This document shows positions 24,028-32,668 of a DNA stretch of 64,000 nt, piece after piece (the first letter of the stretch is position 1; each line of letters opens with the position of its first letter). Source of the DNA: an uncultured Sphaerochaeta sp. (GTDB lineage Bacteria; Spirochaetota; Spirochaetia; Sphaerochaetales; Sphaerochaetaceae); contig NZ_OY781873.1 of assembly GCF_963677075.1 (NCBI RefSeq), forward strand, positions 1,364,001 through 1,428,000, read 5' to 3'. The translations under genes were made by a program, and so were the position numbers. The notes below the pieces were generated by a model. It was given only the letters and a program-made list of their open reading frames with translations, had not been told where the DNA came from and searched no databases.

Positions 24028-24483
24028 TCAATCCTCCTGACGAATAATCCTATCCAAGAAAGCCTTACTGGTTTCTGCACCCAGCAAGTCACTACGAAGA
24101 GCCTCATTATGCAGGAGACGGGCAAGTCTGCTGAGAATTTTCAGGTGAAAACTTGCACTACTCTGTGGGCCAACCAAGAGAAAGACCAGGCGGACCTTTT
24201 TTCCGTCGATTGCTTTCAGGTCCAAGGGAGGGGCAAGACGCATTACCGCCATGAGTGTTTTGGTCATGGATGGGCAACGGGCATGAGTGATAGCGCACTC
24301 TTCTCCCATACAGGTGGTGTGGAATCCCCCATCGATGACCTTCTGCATCAGTTGTTGGGGTGCAAGGTCAGGATGCGTACTGCTCAGCTGTTCAGTCAAT
24401 GTCTTGATGATGGTCTCAATTGAGTGTTCTTCTCTATCGAGCAAGATACACGACTCGTCAATCAATCTGCTAATTCCTTCCAT
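24028..24483 (-). CDS. PTS EIIA-2/PtsN-like regulatory protein
   Basis: 151 residues from ATG 24483 (GAGG seven bases upstream). PtsN-type fold: ILLDREEHSIETIIKTLTEQL, a GGFHTTCMGEECAITHARCPSM region holding the histidine normally phosphorylated (His in AITHAR), and VRLVFLLVGPQSSASFHLKILSRLARLL. EIIA-Ntr-like proteins control potassium and other ion transport in several bacteria, so regulation of the antiporter is plausible. The position inside the Mbh/Mrp operon, two bases after the PII-like gene, supports that. No PTS transport genes are near. Confidence 0.8.
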   Translation of the reverse strand: MEGISRLIDESCILLDREEHSIETIIKTLTEQLSSTHPDLAPQQLMQKVIDGGFHTTCMGEECAITHARCPSMTKTLMAVMRLAPPLDLKAIDGKKVRLVFLLVGPQSSASFHLKILSRLARLLHNEALRSDLLGAETSKAFLDRIIRQED

Positions 24484-24485
24484 GA

Positions 24486-24833
24486 CTACACCTCTTCTGC
24501 TTCCCTTACCAGGCCGGCTGCCCAATCCACTGGTAGCGTGAACATGATTCCGGTTCCTGGATTATCCAAGCTGCCGACAATCTCCTCTACCAGTTTCTTG
24601 GCTTGTTGCACCACTTCTTCGTTGTGCACTACCGAGAAAATCGTCTTGTTGTAGGGTTTATTGCCCTTCATGAAATCCTTGAATCCTTCAAATAGCGGGA
24701 CCTCATAGGTAAGGAAACGTCCCATTCCCTCACTGTCGAGGATGGTGGACCCGGTGATGCCAGCCTCAACATAGGCTTCCATGACCTCTTCCAGAAATGC
24801 TTCGTTATTCAAGACGAACACCAGTAGTTTCAT
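24486..24833 (-). CDS. PII-like signalling protein
   Basis: 115 residues with the ferredoxin-like fold pattern of PII/CutA relatives: MKLLVFVLNNEAFLEEVMEAYVEAGITGSTILDSEGMGRFL..., then TIFSVVHNEEVVQQAKKLVEEIVG and a GTGIMFTLPVDWAAGL end. It has no canonical T-loop tyrosine, so it belongs to the divergent PII-like group that often accompanies transporters and binds small ligands such as nucleotides or bicarbonate. First gene of the antiporter operon. Confidence 0.72.
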   Translation of the reverse strand: MKLLVFVLNNEAFLEEVMEAYVEAGITGSTILDSEGMGRFLTYEVPLFEGFKDFMKGNKPYNKTIFSVVHNEEVVQQAKKLVEEIVGSLDNPGTGIMFTLPVDWAAGLVREAEEV

Positions 24834-24863
24834 TGAATCCTTCCTGCATCAAGGGATGTAGGG

Positions 24864-24893
24864 ATGGTACCATGTGGTAATAGGGCTGGTCAA
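24864..24893 (-). promoter_or_regulatory. Promoter of the Mbh/Mrp-like operon
   Basis: Minus-strand TTGACC (24888-24893), 18-base spacer, TACCAT (24864-24869). A ten-base palindrome ATGGTACCAT (24864-24873) overlaps the -10 box. Confidence 0.5.
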
Positions 24894-24988
24894 ATGATAT
24901 CAGTATCAGAAGAGTAGGGGTTAATCCTACTCCTTCTCTTGACAGCCTTCTTTTTCAATTCCAATGTAGGGGAAGAGGAAATATTTTT

Positions 24989-25402
24989 ATGAGAAAGCTC
25001 TTGTTTCTGGTATTCCTACTCATTTTTCCCTTGGCATTGCTCACATCCGAGATTGCTCCGGTTGAGTATCGCTCTATGCAACTCAATGCTCCCGAACAGC
25101 TATACCTTTCGATTGGAAGTGTCTCCAAGCGGTGGCGACCCTTCACCGGTGGAACTGAGATAACGGTAAAAGCTGAAGTGATTGGGGTGGTTTCCAGTGA
25201 AACCAATCTAGCTGAAGGTGATTCCATAACCATCTCATACTTGCATCAGAAGATGAGGAAGGGATGGGCTGGTCCCCGTCCGATACCCATACTTAAGCGG
25301 AAAACCACCACAGAGGCTTTTTTAGCATTCGAAGAAGAGCATGGTTTTTATGTGCCGGCAGCACGTGGGGCATCATTCGACCCTCTCATTGCTATCTACT
25401 AA
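24989..25402 (+). CDS. Small exported protein of unknown function
   Basis: 137 residues. N-terminal signal peptide (MRKLLFLVFLLIFPLALLTS), no lipobox. The mature part contains ITVKAEVIGVVSSETNLAEGDSITISYLHQKMRKGWAGPRPIPIL, which looks like a short beta-rich OB-like domain, and ends FYVPAARGASFDPLIAIY. I do not recognise the family. It is monocistronic, opposite the antiporter operon across about 155 bases; a 30-base inverted repeat (24908-24937, AGAAG.AGTAGG arms) lies between them. Confidence 0.6.
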   Translation: MRKLLFLVFLLIFPLALLTSEIAPVEYRSMQLNAPEQLYLSIGSVSKRWRPFTGGTEITVKAEVIGVVSSETNLAEGDSITISYLHQKMRKGWAGPRPIPILKRKTTTEAFLAFEEEHGFYVPAARGASFDPLIAIY

Positions 25403-25506
25403 ACAGTATTGCAAATAAATATTCTAATATATTCCAATATAAGGGATTGTGATGTTGCAGAATTGCAGGTGAGTGTTTAAAATCAAGCAAATGGAGAGAG
25501 AGATCG

Positions 25507-25968
25507 ATGAATATTTTAGTAGTGTATGATTCCATGTATGGGAATACAGAGAAGATTGCTCAAGCAATCGGTACTGCAACCGAAGCAACCGTATTGCATG
25601 TAAATCAAGTGAAGGAAGAACATCTTGCCGGCCTTGATATCCTGATTGTCGGATCACCAACCCAAGCCTTCCAACCCCTGAAATCGATGAAGACCTTCTT
25701 GAAAGATCTCCCTGCTGGAATACTGAAGGGAGTCAAGGTTGCATCCTTCGATACCCGAGCAGATTTGGATGAGGTAGGCAACAAGCTGTTAAGTTTTCTG
25801 GTAAAGCTGTTTGGGTATGCTGCTGAACCGATGCAAGCGAAATTGGTGAGGAAGGGAGGTGTAAAAGTGACCACCCCTGCTGGTTTTTTCGTACATGGCA
25901 AGGAAGGCCCTCTCAAGGATGGTGAAGTTGAACGTGCCATCCAGTGGACCAAGCAGCTACTCCCATGA
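25507..25968 (+). CDS. Flavodoxin-domain protein
   Basis: 153 residues. The FMN phosphate loop is DSMYGNTEKIAQAI (about 8-21), followed by LDILIVGSPTQAFQPLKSMKTFL and a second flavin loop region VASFDTRAD. It lacks the long insertion of classical long-chain flavodoxins, closer to MioC/WrbA-like or protoporphyrinogen-oxidase-like flavodoxin domains. Electron partner unknown. Stop overlaps the start of the following hydrolase (ATGA), so the pair is coupled. Confidence 0.82.
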   Translation: MNILVVYDSMYGNTEKIAQAIGTATEATVLHVNQVKEEHLAGLDILIVGSPTQAFQPLKSMKTFLKDLPAGILKGVKVASFDTRADLDEVGNKLLSFLVKLFGYAAEPMQAKLVRKGGVKVTTPAGFFVHGKEGPLKDGEVERAIQWTKQLLP

Positions 25969-26741
25969 ACAACCGTGGGTACTTTTGCAGTGGATTGCCT
26001 TACACTACCATAGGGAATGGACCAAAGCCCTTGGTGGTGTTCGAAGGGCTGACCTTCTCGCATAAACCCCAACCGCCAGTCATGCTCAAGATGTACTCTT
26101 TCCTCTGTTCGGACTATACAATTTACAGTGTACTCCGTCGTCCCCAACCACCCGATCATTATTCACTTGATGATATGGCAGGTGACTATGCCCAGATGAT
26201 CAGGGAAGAGTTCACCGCTCCGGTGGATATCATTGGTATCTCCACCGGGGGCTCTGTTGCATTGCACTTTGCTGCACACCACCCAACTCTGGTTCGCAAA
26301 CTGGTGATACACTCAAGTGCACATACCTTGAACGACAGGGCAAAACAACTCCAGTTGGCGGTTGCCAGAGCTGCCGAGAAGGGCAAATGGGGAGAAGCTT
26401 GGAGGCTTCTCATTGGAACTGGCTTTTCCTCACCGCTAGCGAAGCCGCTGGTGTATCTTCTTGGTTTCTTCCTTTCCCTCGATCACCCCAAGAATGCAAA
26501 TGACCTGGTAGTGACCGTAGAAGCCGAGGACAACCATGCGTTCCTGGACCATCTGGATGAAGTAACCTGCCCTACCCTTGTTGCAGGGGGTGAGGATGAC
26601 TTTTTCTATAGTCCAGAGCTCTTTAGGGAGACTGCCCAGGGTATCCCTGATGCCAAACTCTGTCTCTATCCTCACATGGGACATCCTGCGAGGGGGAAGC
26701 AGTTTAAAGCTGATGTGCTTTCATTCCTTCTGGAAGCGTAA
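25965..26741 (+). CDS. Alpha/beta-hydrolase
   Basis: 258 residues from the ATG overlapping the flavodoxin stop. GISTGGSVALHFA is the nucleophile elbow (Gly-Ile-Ser-Thr-Gly), preceded by DMAGDYAQMIREE; the late strand TLVAGGEDDFFY carries the acid region and PHMGHPARG supplies the histidine. Cytoplasmic (no signal). The close coupling to a flavodoxin is unusual but gives no clear substrate. It ends about 100 bases before the his leader peptide. Confidence 0.8.
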   Translation: MNNRGYFCSGLPYTTIGNGPKPLVVFEGLTFSHKPQPPVMLKMYSFLCSDYTIYSVLRRPQPPDHYSLDDMAGDYAQMIREEFTAPVDIIGISTGGSVALHFAAHHPTLVRKLVIHSSAHTLNDRAKQLQLAVARAAEKGKWGEAWRLLIGTGFSSPLAKPLVYLLGFFLSLDHPKNANDLVVTVEAEDNHAFLDHLDEVTCPTLVAGGEDDFFYSPELFRETAQGIPDAKLCLYPHMGHPARGKQFKADVLSFLLEA

Positions 26742-26838
26742 ACTGATAGAGTTGTTCATATGCATATTTTTTGAATATTCATACGGTTTTCTTGGTTTGG
26801 TATTGACAGTGACCGAGAGAGAACGGTAAGGTTTTGCC

Positions 26839-26895
26839 ATGAAAACGAATCAGAACCGCGTCCATCACCATCATCACTTGTGTAACCGACCGTAG
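26839..26895 (+). CDS. hisL: his operon leader peptide
   Basis: 18-codon ORF MKTNQNRVHHHHHLCNRP followed by TAG, with an AAGG site upstream and a TTGACA box at 26803-26808. Five consecutive His codons (26863-26877) sit 50-60 bases before an intrinsic terminator and ahead of hisG. In known his attenuators, ribosome stalling on such codons when charged tRNA-His is scarce lets an antiterminator form. The sequence is not the enterobacterial HisL peptide itself, but the design is the same. Confidence 0.9.
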   Translation: MKTNQNRVHHHHHLCNRP

Positions 26896-26952
26896 ACAGG
26901 TGGGAGCTGGACCTCTATATACAGACCTCCGCATGTCGCGGGGGCTTTTTTT
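26895..26952 (+). promoter_or_regulatory. his attenuator: antiterminator and terminator
   Basis: Terminator: CCTCCGC (26926-26932) pairs with GCGGGGG (26938-26944) and is followed by CTTTTTTT. Competing antiterminator: 26895-26906 can pair with 26926-26937 in about ten pairs (GACA/TGTC plus a GGTGGG/CTCCGC-type block). A ribosome that finishes the leader at the stop codon (26893-26895) would cover the antiterminator's 5' arm and allow termination. Confidence 0.85.
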
Positions 26953-26973
26953 ATCCCCAGGAAGGAGAAAATC

Positions 26974-27837
26974 ATGGCTGAAGTAGTACGAATTGCAATC
27001 CAGAAGAGCGGAAGGCTGAGCGAAAAATCGTTGCAGATCATCAAGAACTGCGGGATCAAGTTCGGCAGTGATGCCCGTGTACTGAAAGAGGAAGCTTCCA
27101 ACTTCCCCTTGGAGTTTCTCTATGTACGGGATGACGATATTCCTGCCTACATACGGGATGGAATAGCTGATATCGGGATTGTGGGAAGAAATGAGTATGA
27201 TGAACAGGCAATCGACCTGGAAGTACTCAGAGACCTTGGTTTTGCCAAGTGCCGGCTGAGTATAGCGGTGCCCAATGACTTCGTGTATCAGGGGCTTTCC
27301 TCTCTGGAAGGAAAGCGCGTAGCAACCAGCTATCCAAACATCCTTGGAGGTATCCTGAAAGCGAATGGGGTTTCTGCAAGCTTCGTCCAGGTCTCCGGGT
27401 CTGTGGAAATAACTCCTGCTGTTGGTGTTGCTGATGCCATTTGTGACCTGGTTTCCACTGGAGCGACCTTGGCGATGAACGGATTGAGAGAGGTGCAGAG
27501 CATCTATACATCAACCGCTGTCATGATCGGACGCAAGCAGATGGCCAATGCTGAAAAACAACGTATTCTTGACCGCCTGATGATCCGCCTCGATGCAGTC
27601 ATGAAGGCTTCCTCCTATAAGTACATCATGTTCAACCTTCCCGAGGAACACCTGGAGCAGGTGGCGCACATCATCGGTGGCATGAAGAGTCCTACGGTCA
27701 CTCCATTGATGGAAAAGGGGTGGGTCTCTGTACAAACCGTTGTGGCAGAGGATACCTTTTGGGAGGACTTTGAACAGCTCAAGGCCCTTGGTGCACAGGG
27801 GATACTCGTAACCCCGATTGAAAAGATGACAGAGTAG
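26974..27837 (+). CDS. hisG: ATP phosphoribosyltransferase, long form
   Basis: 287 residues. First step of histidine synthesis, condensing ATP and PRPP. RIAIQKSGRLSEKS at the start, DIGIVGRNEYDE, and the PRPP motif DAICDLVSTGATLAMNGL. The C-terminal domain (about 215-287, MFNLPEEHLEQVAHIIGGMKSPTVTPL) is the regulatory domain of the long, hexameric form that is feedback-inhibited by histidine; it needs no HisZ. GGAGAAAATC precedes the ATG. First structural gene after the attenuator. Confidence 0.95.
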   Translation: MAEVVRIAIQKSGRLSEKSLQIIKNCGIKFGSDARVLKEEASNFPLEFLYVRDDDIPAYIRDGIADIGIVGRNEYDEQAIDLEVLRDLGFAKCRLSIAVPNDFVYQGLSSLEGKRVATSYPNILGGILKANGVSASFVQVSGSVEITPAVGVADAICDLVSTGATLAMNGLREVQSIYTSTAVMIGRKQMANAEKQRILDRLMIRLDAVMKASSYKYIMFNLPEEHLEQVAHIIGGMKSPTVTPLMEKGWVSVQTVVAEDTFWEDFEQLKALGAQGILVTPIEKMTE

Positions 27838-27845
27838 GGGGAACC

Positions 27846-29159
27846 ATGGCCTTTCTACAGCGGTATGAGAATCCACCGGATGAGCAGTTGAAGAAGTTGC
27901 TTGCCCGGAATCTGGATACAACACAGTCGGTAACCAAACAGGTTTCCGCCATTCTGGATGCAGTGAAGGAGGAAGGCGATTCAGCCCTCTTTCGCTTTGC
28001 TTCAGAGTTCGATGGAGTTACTCTTGCATCCCTCTCTGTGTCCCCCAAAGAGCGGAAAGCAGTAGCGGCAGAAGTGGATGATTCACTGAAGCGGGCTCTC
28101 AGCCAGGCATATGACAATATCCACAGCTTCCATGCTGCGCAGATGCCCACTGGTGAGCAAGTAGAGGTTTCTTCAGGTATTACTCTCTCCAGGAAGGTTG
28201 TTCCCCTGAATCGGGTTGGGCTCTATATCCCTGGTGGTACCGCACCGCTGTTCTCCACTGTCTTGATGTTGGCAATACCAGCCTTGGTTGCTGGGTGCCC
28301 AGAGGTGGTCCTCTGTACTCCTCCAGGAAAACAAGGAAGGATTCACCCAGCCATTCTCTATGCAGCAGATCTGTGCAATGTGAAGGAAATCTATGCAGTG
28401 GGAGGTGCCCAGGCTATAGCTGCCATGGCATATGGAACCCAGTCCATCAAAGCAGTGGACAAAATTTTTGGACCAGGCAACCAGTATGTGACTGAAGCAA
28501 AGGTACAGGTAAGCAGTACTACCTGTGCCATTGATATGCCGGCAGGTCCGAGTGAGGTAATGGTTGTTGCCTCTCCTTCCTCCAACCCAGCTTTTGTAGC
28601 CAGTGACTTGCTCAGCCAGGCAGAACATGGAAGAGATAGCCAGGCGATGCTTATTGTGCAGGGAGAAAAAAGTGAAGGGAATGCCTTTATCGATCAGGTG
28701 GAAGTAGCGATAGCTGAGCAACTTACCAAATTACAGAGAACAACCTTTTTAAAGCAGAGTCTTGCCGGTTCCAGGGCCTTTATTGTCCCTGACCTGGAGG
28801 CCTCTGCACACATTGTCAATGCATATGCCCCTGAACACCTGATCATCGATCTGGGAGAAGCAGAGGATGATGCACTGCTGGAGAAGGTGGTCAATGCTGG
28901 GTCGGTATTCCTCGGGCCCTACTCCTGTGAGAGTGCAGGGGATTATGCAAGCGGCACAAATCACACCCTTCCCACCAATGGATGGGCGCGCTCGTACAGC
29001 GGGGTGAGTACCGATTCATTCATCAAGAAAATTACCGTACAAAAAATCAGCAAGGAAGGCCTTGCCTCTCTTGCACCAACCCTGCTCTGTATGGCAGAAC
29101 AGGAACAGCTGGGTGCTCACCGGAGTGCGGTTGCAGTTCGTTTGGGAGGAGAGAGATGA
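27846..29159 (+). CDS. hisD: Histidinol dehydrogenase
   Basis: 437 residues, standard length. Converts L-histidinol to histidine with two NAD+. Signatures: RVGLYIPGGTAPLFSTVLMLAIPA, KIFGPGNQYVTEAK, DMPAGPSEVMVVA, LLSQAEHG (His near the zinc), APEHLIID and SCESAGDYASGTNHTLPTNGWAR. Stop overlaps the hisC start by four bases (ATGA). Confidence 0.96.
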   Translation: MAFLQRYENPPDEQLKKLLARNLDTTQSVTKQVSAILDAVKEEGDSALFRFASEFDGVTLASLSVSPKERKAVAAEVDDSLKRALSQAYDNIHSFHAAQMPTGEQVEVSSGITLSRKVVPLNRVGLYIPGGTAPLFSTVLMLAIPALVAGCPEVVLCTPPGKQGRIHPAILYAADLCNVKEIYAVGGAQAIAAMAYGTQSIKAVDKIFGPGNQYVTEAKVQVSSTTCAIDMPAGPSEVMVVASPSSNPAFVASDLLSQAEHGRDSQAMLIVQGEKSEGNAFIDQVEVAIAEQLTKLQRTTFLKQSLAGSRAFIVPDLEASAHIVNAYAPEHLIIDLGEAEDDALLEKVVNAGSVFLGPYSCESAGDYASGTNHTLPTNGWARSYSGVSTDSFIKKITVQKISKEGLASLAPTLLCMAEQEQLGAHRSAVAVRLGGER

Positions 29160-30235
29160 GAGAGTTGCTGAGAAAGAATATTGCCAATCTGACCCCGTAC
29201 AGCTGTGCACGTAATGATTTTACCGGGAAAGCCGAGGTCTATCTCGATGCGAATGAGAATTGGCAGGACTTTGTCGAGAAAGCCGATGCAAACCGCTATC
29301 CAGACCCACTTTCGGTTTCGGTACGCAAAAAGGTCGAAGAGGTGCTTGGTCTTCCTTTTTCGAAGACCGTTTTGGGCAATGGCAGTGATGAGTTGATCGA
29401 CAATCTGTTACGTTGTTTCTGTGAACCAGGAAAGGACTCAATCTTGCTCATGCCCCCCACCTATGGTGCATACAAGGTATTTGCAGACATCAATGATGTT
29501 GGAGTCTCCACCGTTCCCTTGACCCCTTCCTTTGGAATTGATTTTCCTGCACTCTCTCAGTTCCTGCAGCAGGAGAAGGAGAACAGAAATGGTGTTGGTA
29601 GACTGAAGGTTCTCTTTATCTGCAGCCCGAACAACCCCAGTGGAAATGCATTCCCCCTCAGCGAGGTGAGGAAGGTGTGTGAACTTTTTGATGGCATTAC
29701 CGTGGTTGATGAAGCCTATTATGATTTCAGCGACAAGGAGAGTGCGGCCAAGTTGTTGGATTCCTTCCCTAATCTGGTGGTGCTGAGGACCCTCTCCAAG
29801 TGCTGGGCTCTTGCCAGTGCGAGGGTTGGTATTGCGGTGGCTGACGAGGAGATGGTATCAGTCTTCAGAAGTATGAAGTACCCCTATAACCTCGGAACTC
29901 CGAGTCAGGAGTTGGCACTCAAGGCTCTTGGCAATGCTGGTGAGGTAGAGAAGGGGCTTCGTCTTATCAAGGAAGAGAGGCTACGTTTGGAAGAGAAGTT
30001 GAAAACGCTTGCATGTGTTAGAACGGTCTTTCCCAGTGATGCGAACTTCTTTCTTGTGCGGGTTTCTGATGCCCTCTCGATCTACCACTATCTTGCAGGG
30101 CTGGGTATCATCGTACGTAATCGAAGTAAAGAACTGCACTGTGAAAACTGCCTGAGAGTTACCATAGGAAGCAGGAAAGAGAATGACAGACTGCTGGCAG
30201 CATTGGCAGCATACAAGGAGCACGAAGATGCATAA
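29156..30235 (+). CDS. hisC: Histidinol-phosphate aminotransferase
   Basis: 359 residues from ATG 29156, within the hisD stop. PLP enzyme of fold type I: YLDANENW near the N-terminus, GNGSDELIDNLLRCF, FICSPNNPSGNAFP, VVDEAYYDF, LRTLSKCWALASARVGIAVA with the Schiff-base lysine, and VRNRSKELHCENCLRVTIGS. Converts imidazole-acetol phosphate plus glutamate to histidinol phosphate. Overlaps hisB by eight bases. Confidence 0.95.
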   Translation: MRELLRKNIANLTPYSCARNDFTGKAEVYLDANENWQDFVEKADANRYPDPLSVSVRKKVEEVLGLPFSKTVLGNGSDELIDNLLRCFCEPGKDSILLMPPTYGAYKVFADINDVGVSTVPLTPSFGIDFPALSQFLQQEKENRNGVGRLKVLFICSPNNPSGNAFPLSEVRKVCELFDGITVVDEAYYDFSDKESAAKLLDSFPNLVVLRTLSKCWALASARVGIAVADEEMVSVFRSMKYPYNLGTPSQELALKALGNAGEVEKGLRLIKEERLRLEEKLKTLACVRTVFPSDANFFLVRVSDALSIYHYLAGLGIIVRNRSKELHCENCLRVTIGSRKENDRLLAALAAYKEHEDA

Positions 30236-31355
30236 GCGAGTACTGTTTTTGGATCGTGACGGAATCATCGTTGAGGAAATGCAGGTAGATAGCCTGGAGA
30301 AGATACGCTACATCCCAGGGGTGTTTGGTGCCCTCTCCCGCCTAAGGAAGGATGGGAGCTGGTATTTTGCCATGGTGAGTAACCAGGATGGGGTTGGAAC
30401 TCCTTCCTTCCCCAAGGAAGCCTTTGAGATTCCCCACCAGAGAATCATGGAGACACTGAATGGGGAGGGCATTACCTTTGATGCCGAGCATATAGATTAC
30501 TCACTACCTGAGGATAACTGCCCGGGAAGGAAGCCTGAGATTGGAATGCTCACTGAGTACATGGATGGAAGCTACGACCTTGAGCACTCAATTATGATCG
30601 GGGATCGACTTACGGATGTACAACTTGCGAAGAACCTTGGATGCAAGGCAATCTGGTTCGCCGAGGAATCAAGAGCAGATGAGTTGGGTGAGGAACTCAA
30701 GGAGGTCTGTATCCTGGTCAGCGACAACTGGGCTGCCATTGCATCCTTCCTTCTTGATGAGCACAATCTCTATCCACGTACTGCACGATTGGAAAGAAAA
30801 ACAAAAGAGACGGAGATCTCACTTAAGCTGAATCTTGATGGAGGATCACTTGGTTCCATCCACACCCACATTCCTTTCTTTGACCATATGCTGGAACAGG
30901 TACTACGCCACAGTGGTTGTGACTTGGACCTCCACGCACATGGTGATCTTGTGGTGGATGAACACCACACGGTGGAAGATGTGGGTATCGCCTTGGGTGG
31001 GGCATTCCGTGAAGCTTTGGGTGATAAACGGGGTATAAATCGTTATGGTGCTGAGATCCTTCCCATGGATGAGGTGCTTGCCCAGGTGGCAATGGATTTT
31101 TCCGGACGACCGTATCTCCAGTGGGATGTTTCCTTCAAACGAGAGTATATAGGGACATTCCCCACTGAAATGGTTGAGCACTTTTTCAAATCTTTCAGCG
31201 ATAGTGCAGGATGTAATCTTTCGCTCAAGGTAAGCGATGGAAACGCTCACCACCAGTGTGAGGCACTATTCAAGGCTTTTGCACGGGCTATCAAAGAGGC
31301 AGTGCATCGAAACCCATATTCGATGGAACTGCCTACAACCAAGGGGATGCTATGA
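30228..31355 (+). CDS. hisB: Bifunctional histidinol-phosphatase / imidazoleglycerol-phosphate dehydratase
   Basis: 375 residues. N-terminal HAD phosphatase (about 1-170): FLDRDGIIVEE, VSNQDGVGT, DNCPGRKPEIGML, IMIGDRLTDVQLAKNLG. C-terminal IGP dehydratase (about 180-375): IPFFDHMLEQVLRHSG, DLVVDEHHTVEDVGIALG, NAHHQCEALFKAFARA, both metal-binding HHxxE motifs present. This fused enterobacterial-type HisB catalyses two non-consecutive steps. It makes a separate histidinol phosphatase such as the PHP protein at 2133-2969 unnecessary. Confidence 0.95.
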   Translation: MHKRVLFLDRDGIIVEEMQVDSLEKIRYIPGVFGALSRLRKDGSWYFAMVSNQDGVGTPSFPKEAFEIPHQRIMETLNGEGITFDAEHIDYSLPEDNCPGRKPEIGMLTEYMDGSYDLEHSIMIGDRLTDVQLAKNLGCKAIWFAEESRADELGEELKEVCILVSDNWAAIASFLLDEHNLYPRTARLERKTKETEISLKLNLDGGSLGSIHTHIPFFDHMLEQVLRHSGCDLDLHAHGDLVVDEHHTVEDVGIALGGAFREALGDKRGINRYGAEILPMDEVLAQVAMDFSGRPYLQWDVSFKREYIGTFPTEMVEHFFKSFSDSAGCNLSLKVSDGNAHHQCEALFKAFARAIKEAVHRNPYSMELPTTKGML

Positions 31356-31945
31356 ATATCGCAATCGTGAAGTATAATGCGGGGAATACCCGCTCAGTAC
31401 TCTGTGCACTTCACCGCCTTGGCTATGAAGCAGAGGTTACTGATGACCCAACAAGACTGGCAACTGCCGACAAGGTAATATTCCCTGGGGTAGGGGAAGC
31501 CTCCACGGCAATGGCTTACCTTCGTGAGAAAGGGCTCGATGCGGTCCTTACCTCCCTGAAACAACCCTTCTTGGGGATTTGCCTGGGAATGCAACTGATG
31601 TGTGCCACCAGTGAGGAGCATGACACCCAGACACTTGGTATTTTCCCCATACCAACGCGTAAGTTTTCCCTTTCCCCTGAGTATAAGATTCCACACATGG
31701 GATGGAATACACTCCAGTGCAGGGATGACCGGTTGTTCTTAGGTTTGAAGGAAGAGGCTTGGTGCTATTTTGTACATAGCTATTATGTTCCCCTCTGTGA
31801 AGCAACCATTGCAAGCACGGAGTATGGCGGGAAGGTGTTCTCCTCAGTACTGCACAAGGATAACTACTACGGTTGCCAGTTCCACCCTGAGAAGAGTGGG
31901 GATGTAGGAGAACAGTTGCTGAGAACATTTTTGGAGGAGATTTAA
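31352..31945 (+). CDS. hisH: Imidazole glycerol phosphate synthase, glutaminase subunit
   Basis: 197 residues. Class I glutamine amidotransferase: nucleophile in FLGICLGMQLM, HSYYVPLCE, and the His-Glu pair in CQFHPEKSGDVG. Supplies ammonia to HisF. Starts with an ATGA overlap on hisB and its stop overlaps the hisA ATG by one base (TAATG). Confidence 0.95.
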   Translation: MNIAIVKYNAGNTRSVLCALHRLGYEAEVTDDPTRLATADKVIFPGVGEASTAMAYLREKGLDAVLTSLKQPFLGICLGMQLMCATSEEHDTQTLGIFPIPTRKFSLSPEYKIPHMGWNTLQCRDDRLFLGLKEEAWCYFVHSYYVPLCEATIASTEYGGKVFSSVLHKDNYYGCQFHPEKSGDVGEQLLRTFLEEI

Positions 31946-32667
31946 TGCATATCATCCCTGCTATCGATATTATTGATGGAAAAGCAGTCCGCCTCACCCA
32001 AGGCGACTATGCATCGAAAAAGATTTATGCTTCTGATCCACTTGATCTTGCAAAGCAGTTCGAGGATGCCAATCTTCGTTATTTGCATGTTGTGGACCTT
32101 GATGGGGCTAAGGGGAAAGGCATTGTCAATCTGAAGAGTCTTGAACGTATTGCCAGCAATACCAATCTGATCATCGACTTTGGTGGGGGGATCAAACGAA
32201 GTGAGGACCTTGAAGCAGCATTTTCCAGTGGGGCGAGCAAGGTTACCTGTGGTTCTGTTGCCGTGAAGAATCCCTCTCTGTTGATCTCCTGGATTGAGGA
32301 ATTCGGCTGTGATCGCTTGATCCTTGGAGCCGATGCCAAGAATGGAATGGTCCAGAGTGCGGGGTGGACTGAAGGGAGTGACCAGGAAGTTGCAGCCTTC
32401 ATCGACCTGTACCGTAGTCAGGGCCTCTATCAGGTAATCTGTACAGATATTGCCAAGGATGGAATGCTCAGTGGCCCCTCAATTGACCTGTATCGTACAC
32501 TTTTAAAAGATCGAGACGATCTTCATCTCATTGCATCAGGTGGTATAACCACCCTGCAGGACCTACATGACTTACAGGAAGCAGGCTTATCGGGGGCGAT
32601 CATCGGTAAGGCAATCTATGAAGGCAAAATTACCATCGAAGAGCTTGCAGCCTTCGGGGAGGAATAG
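31945..32667 (+). CDS. hisA: ProFAR isomerase
   Basis: 240 residues, (beta/alpha)8 barrel. Begins [21 protein letters not shown] with the catalytic Asp8; [19 protein letters not shown] and [20 protein letters not shown] (catalytic Asp in the second half) followed by [13 protein letters not shown] phosphate-binding loop. Isomerises ProFAR to PRFAR. Confidence 0.96.
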   Translation: MHIIPAIDIIDGKAVRLTQGDYASKKIYASDPLDLAKQFEDANLRYLHVVDLDGAKGKGIVNLKSLERIASNTNLIIDFGGGIKRSEDLEAAFSSGASKVTCGSVAVKNPSLLISWIEEFGCDRLILGADAKNGMVQSAGWTEGSDQEVAAFIDLYRSQGLYQVICTDIAKDGMLSGPSIDLYRTLLKDRDDLHLIASGGITTLQDLHDLQEAGLSGAIIGKAIYEGKITIEELAAFGEE

Positions 32668-32668
32668 T

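Noticed and set aside
18190..24833. Complex I or membrane-bound hydrogenase operon
   Set aside because: Only the Mrp-like membrane half is present; no NuoB/C/D, hydrogenase large subunit or NADH-binding genes lie in the operon or beside it.
32567..32668. Extended hisF start at 32567
   Set aside because: It would overlap hisA by about 100 bases; ATG 32669 directly after hisA has the ribosome site and starts at the conserved [10 protein letters not shown].
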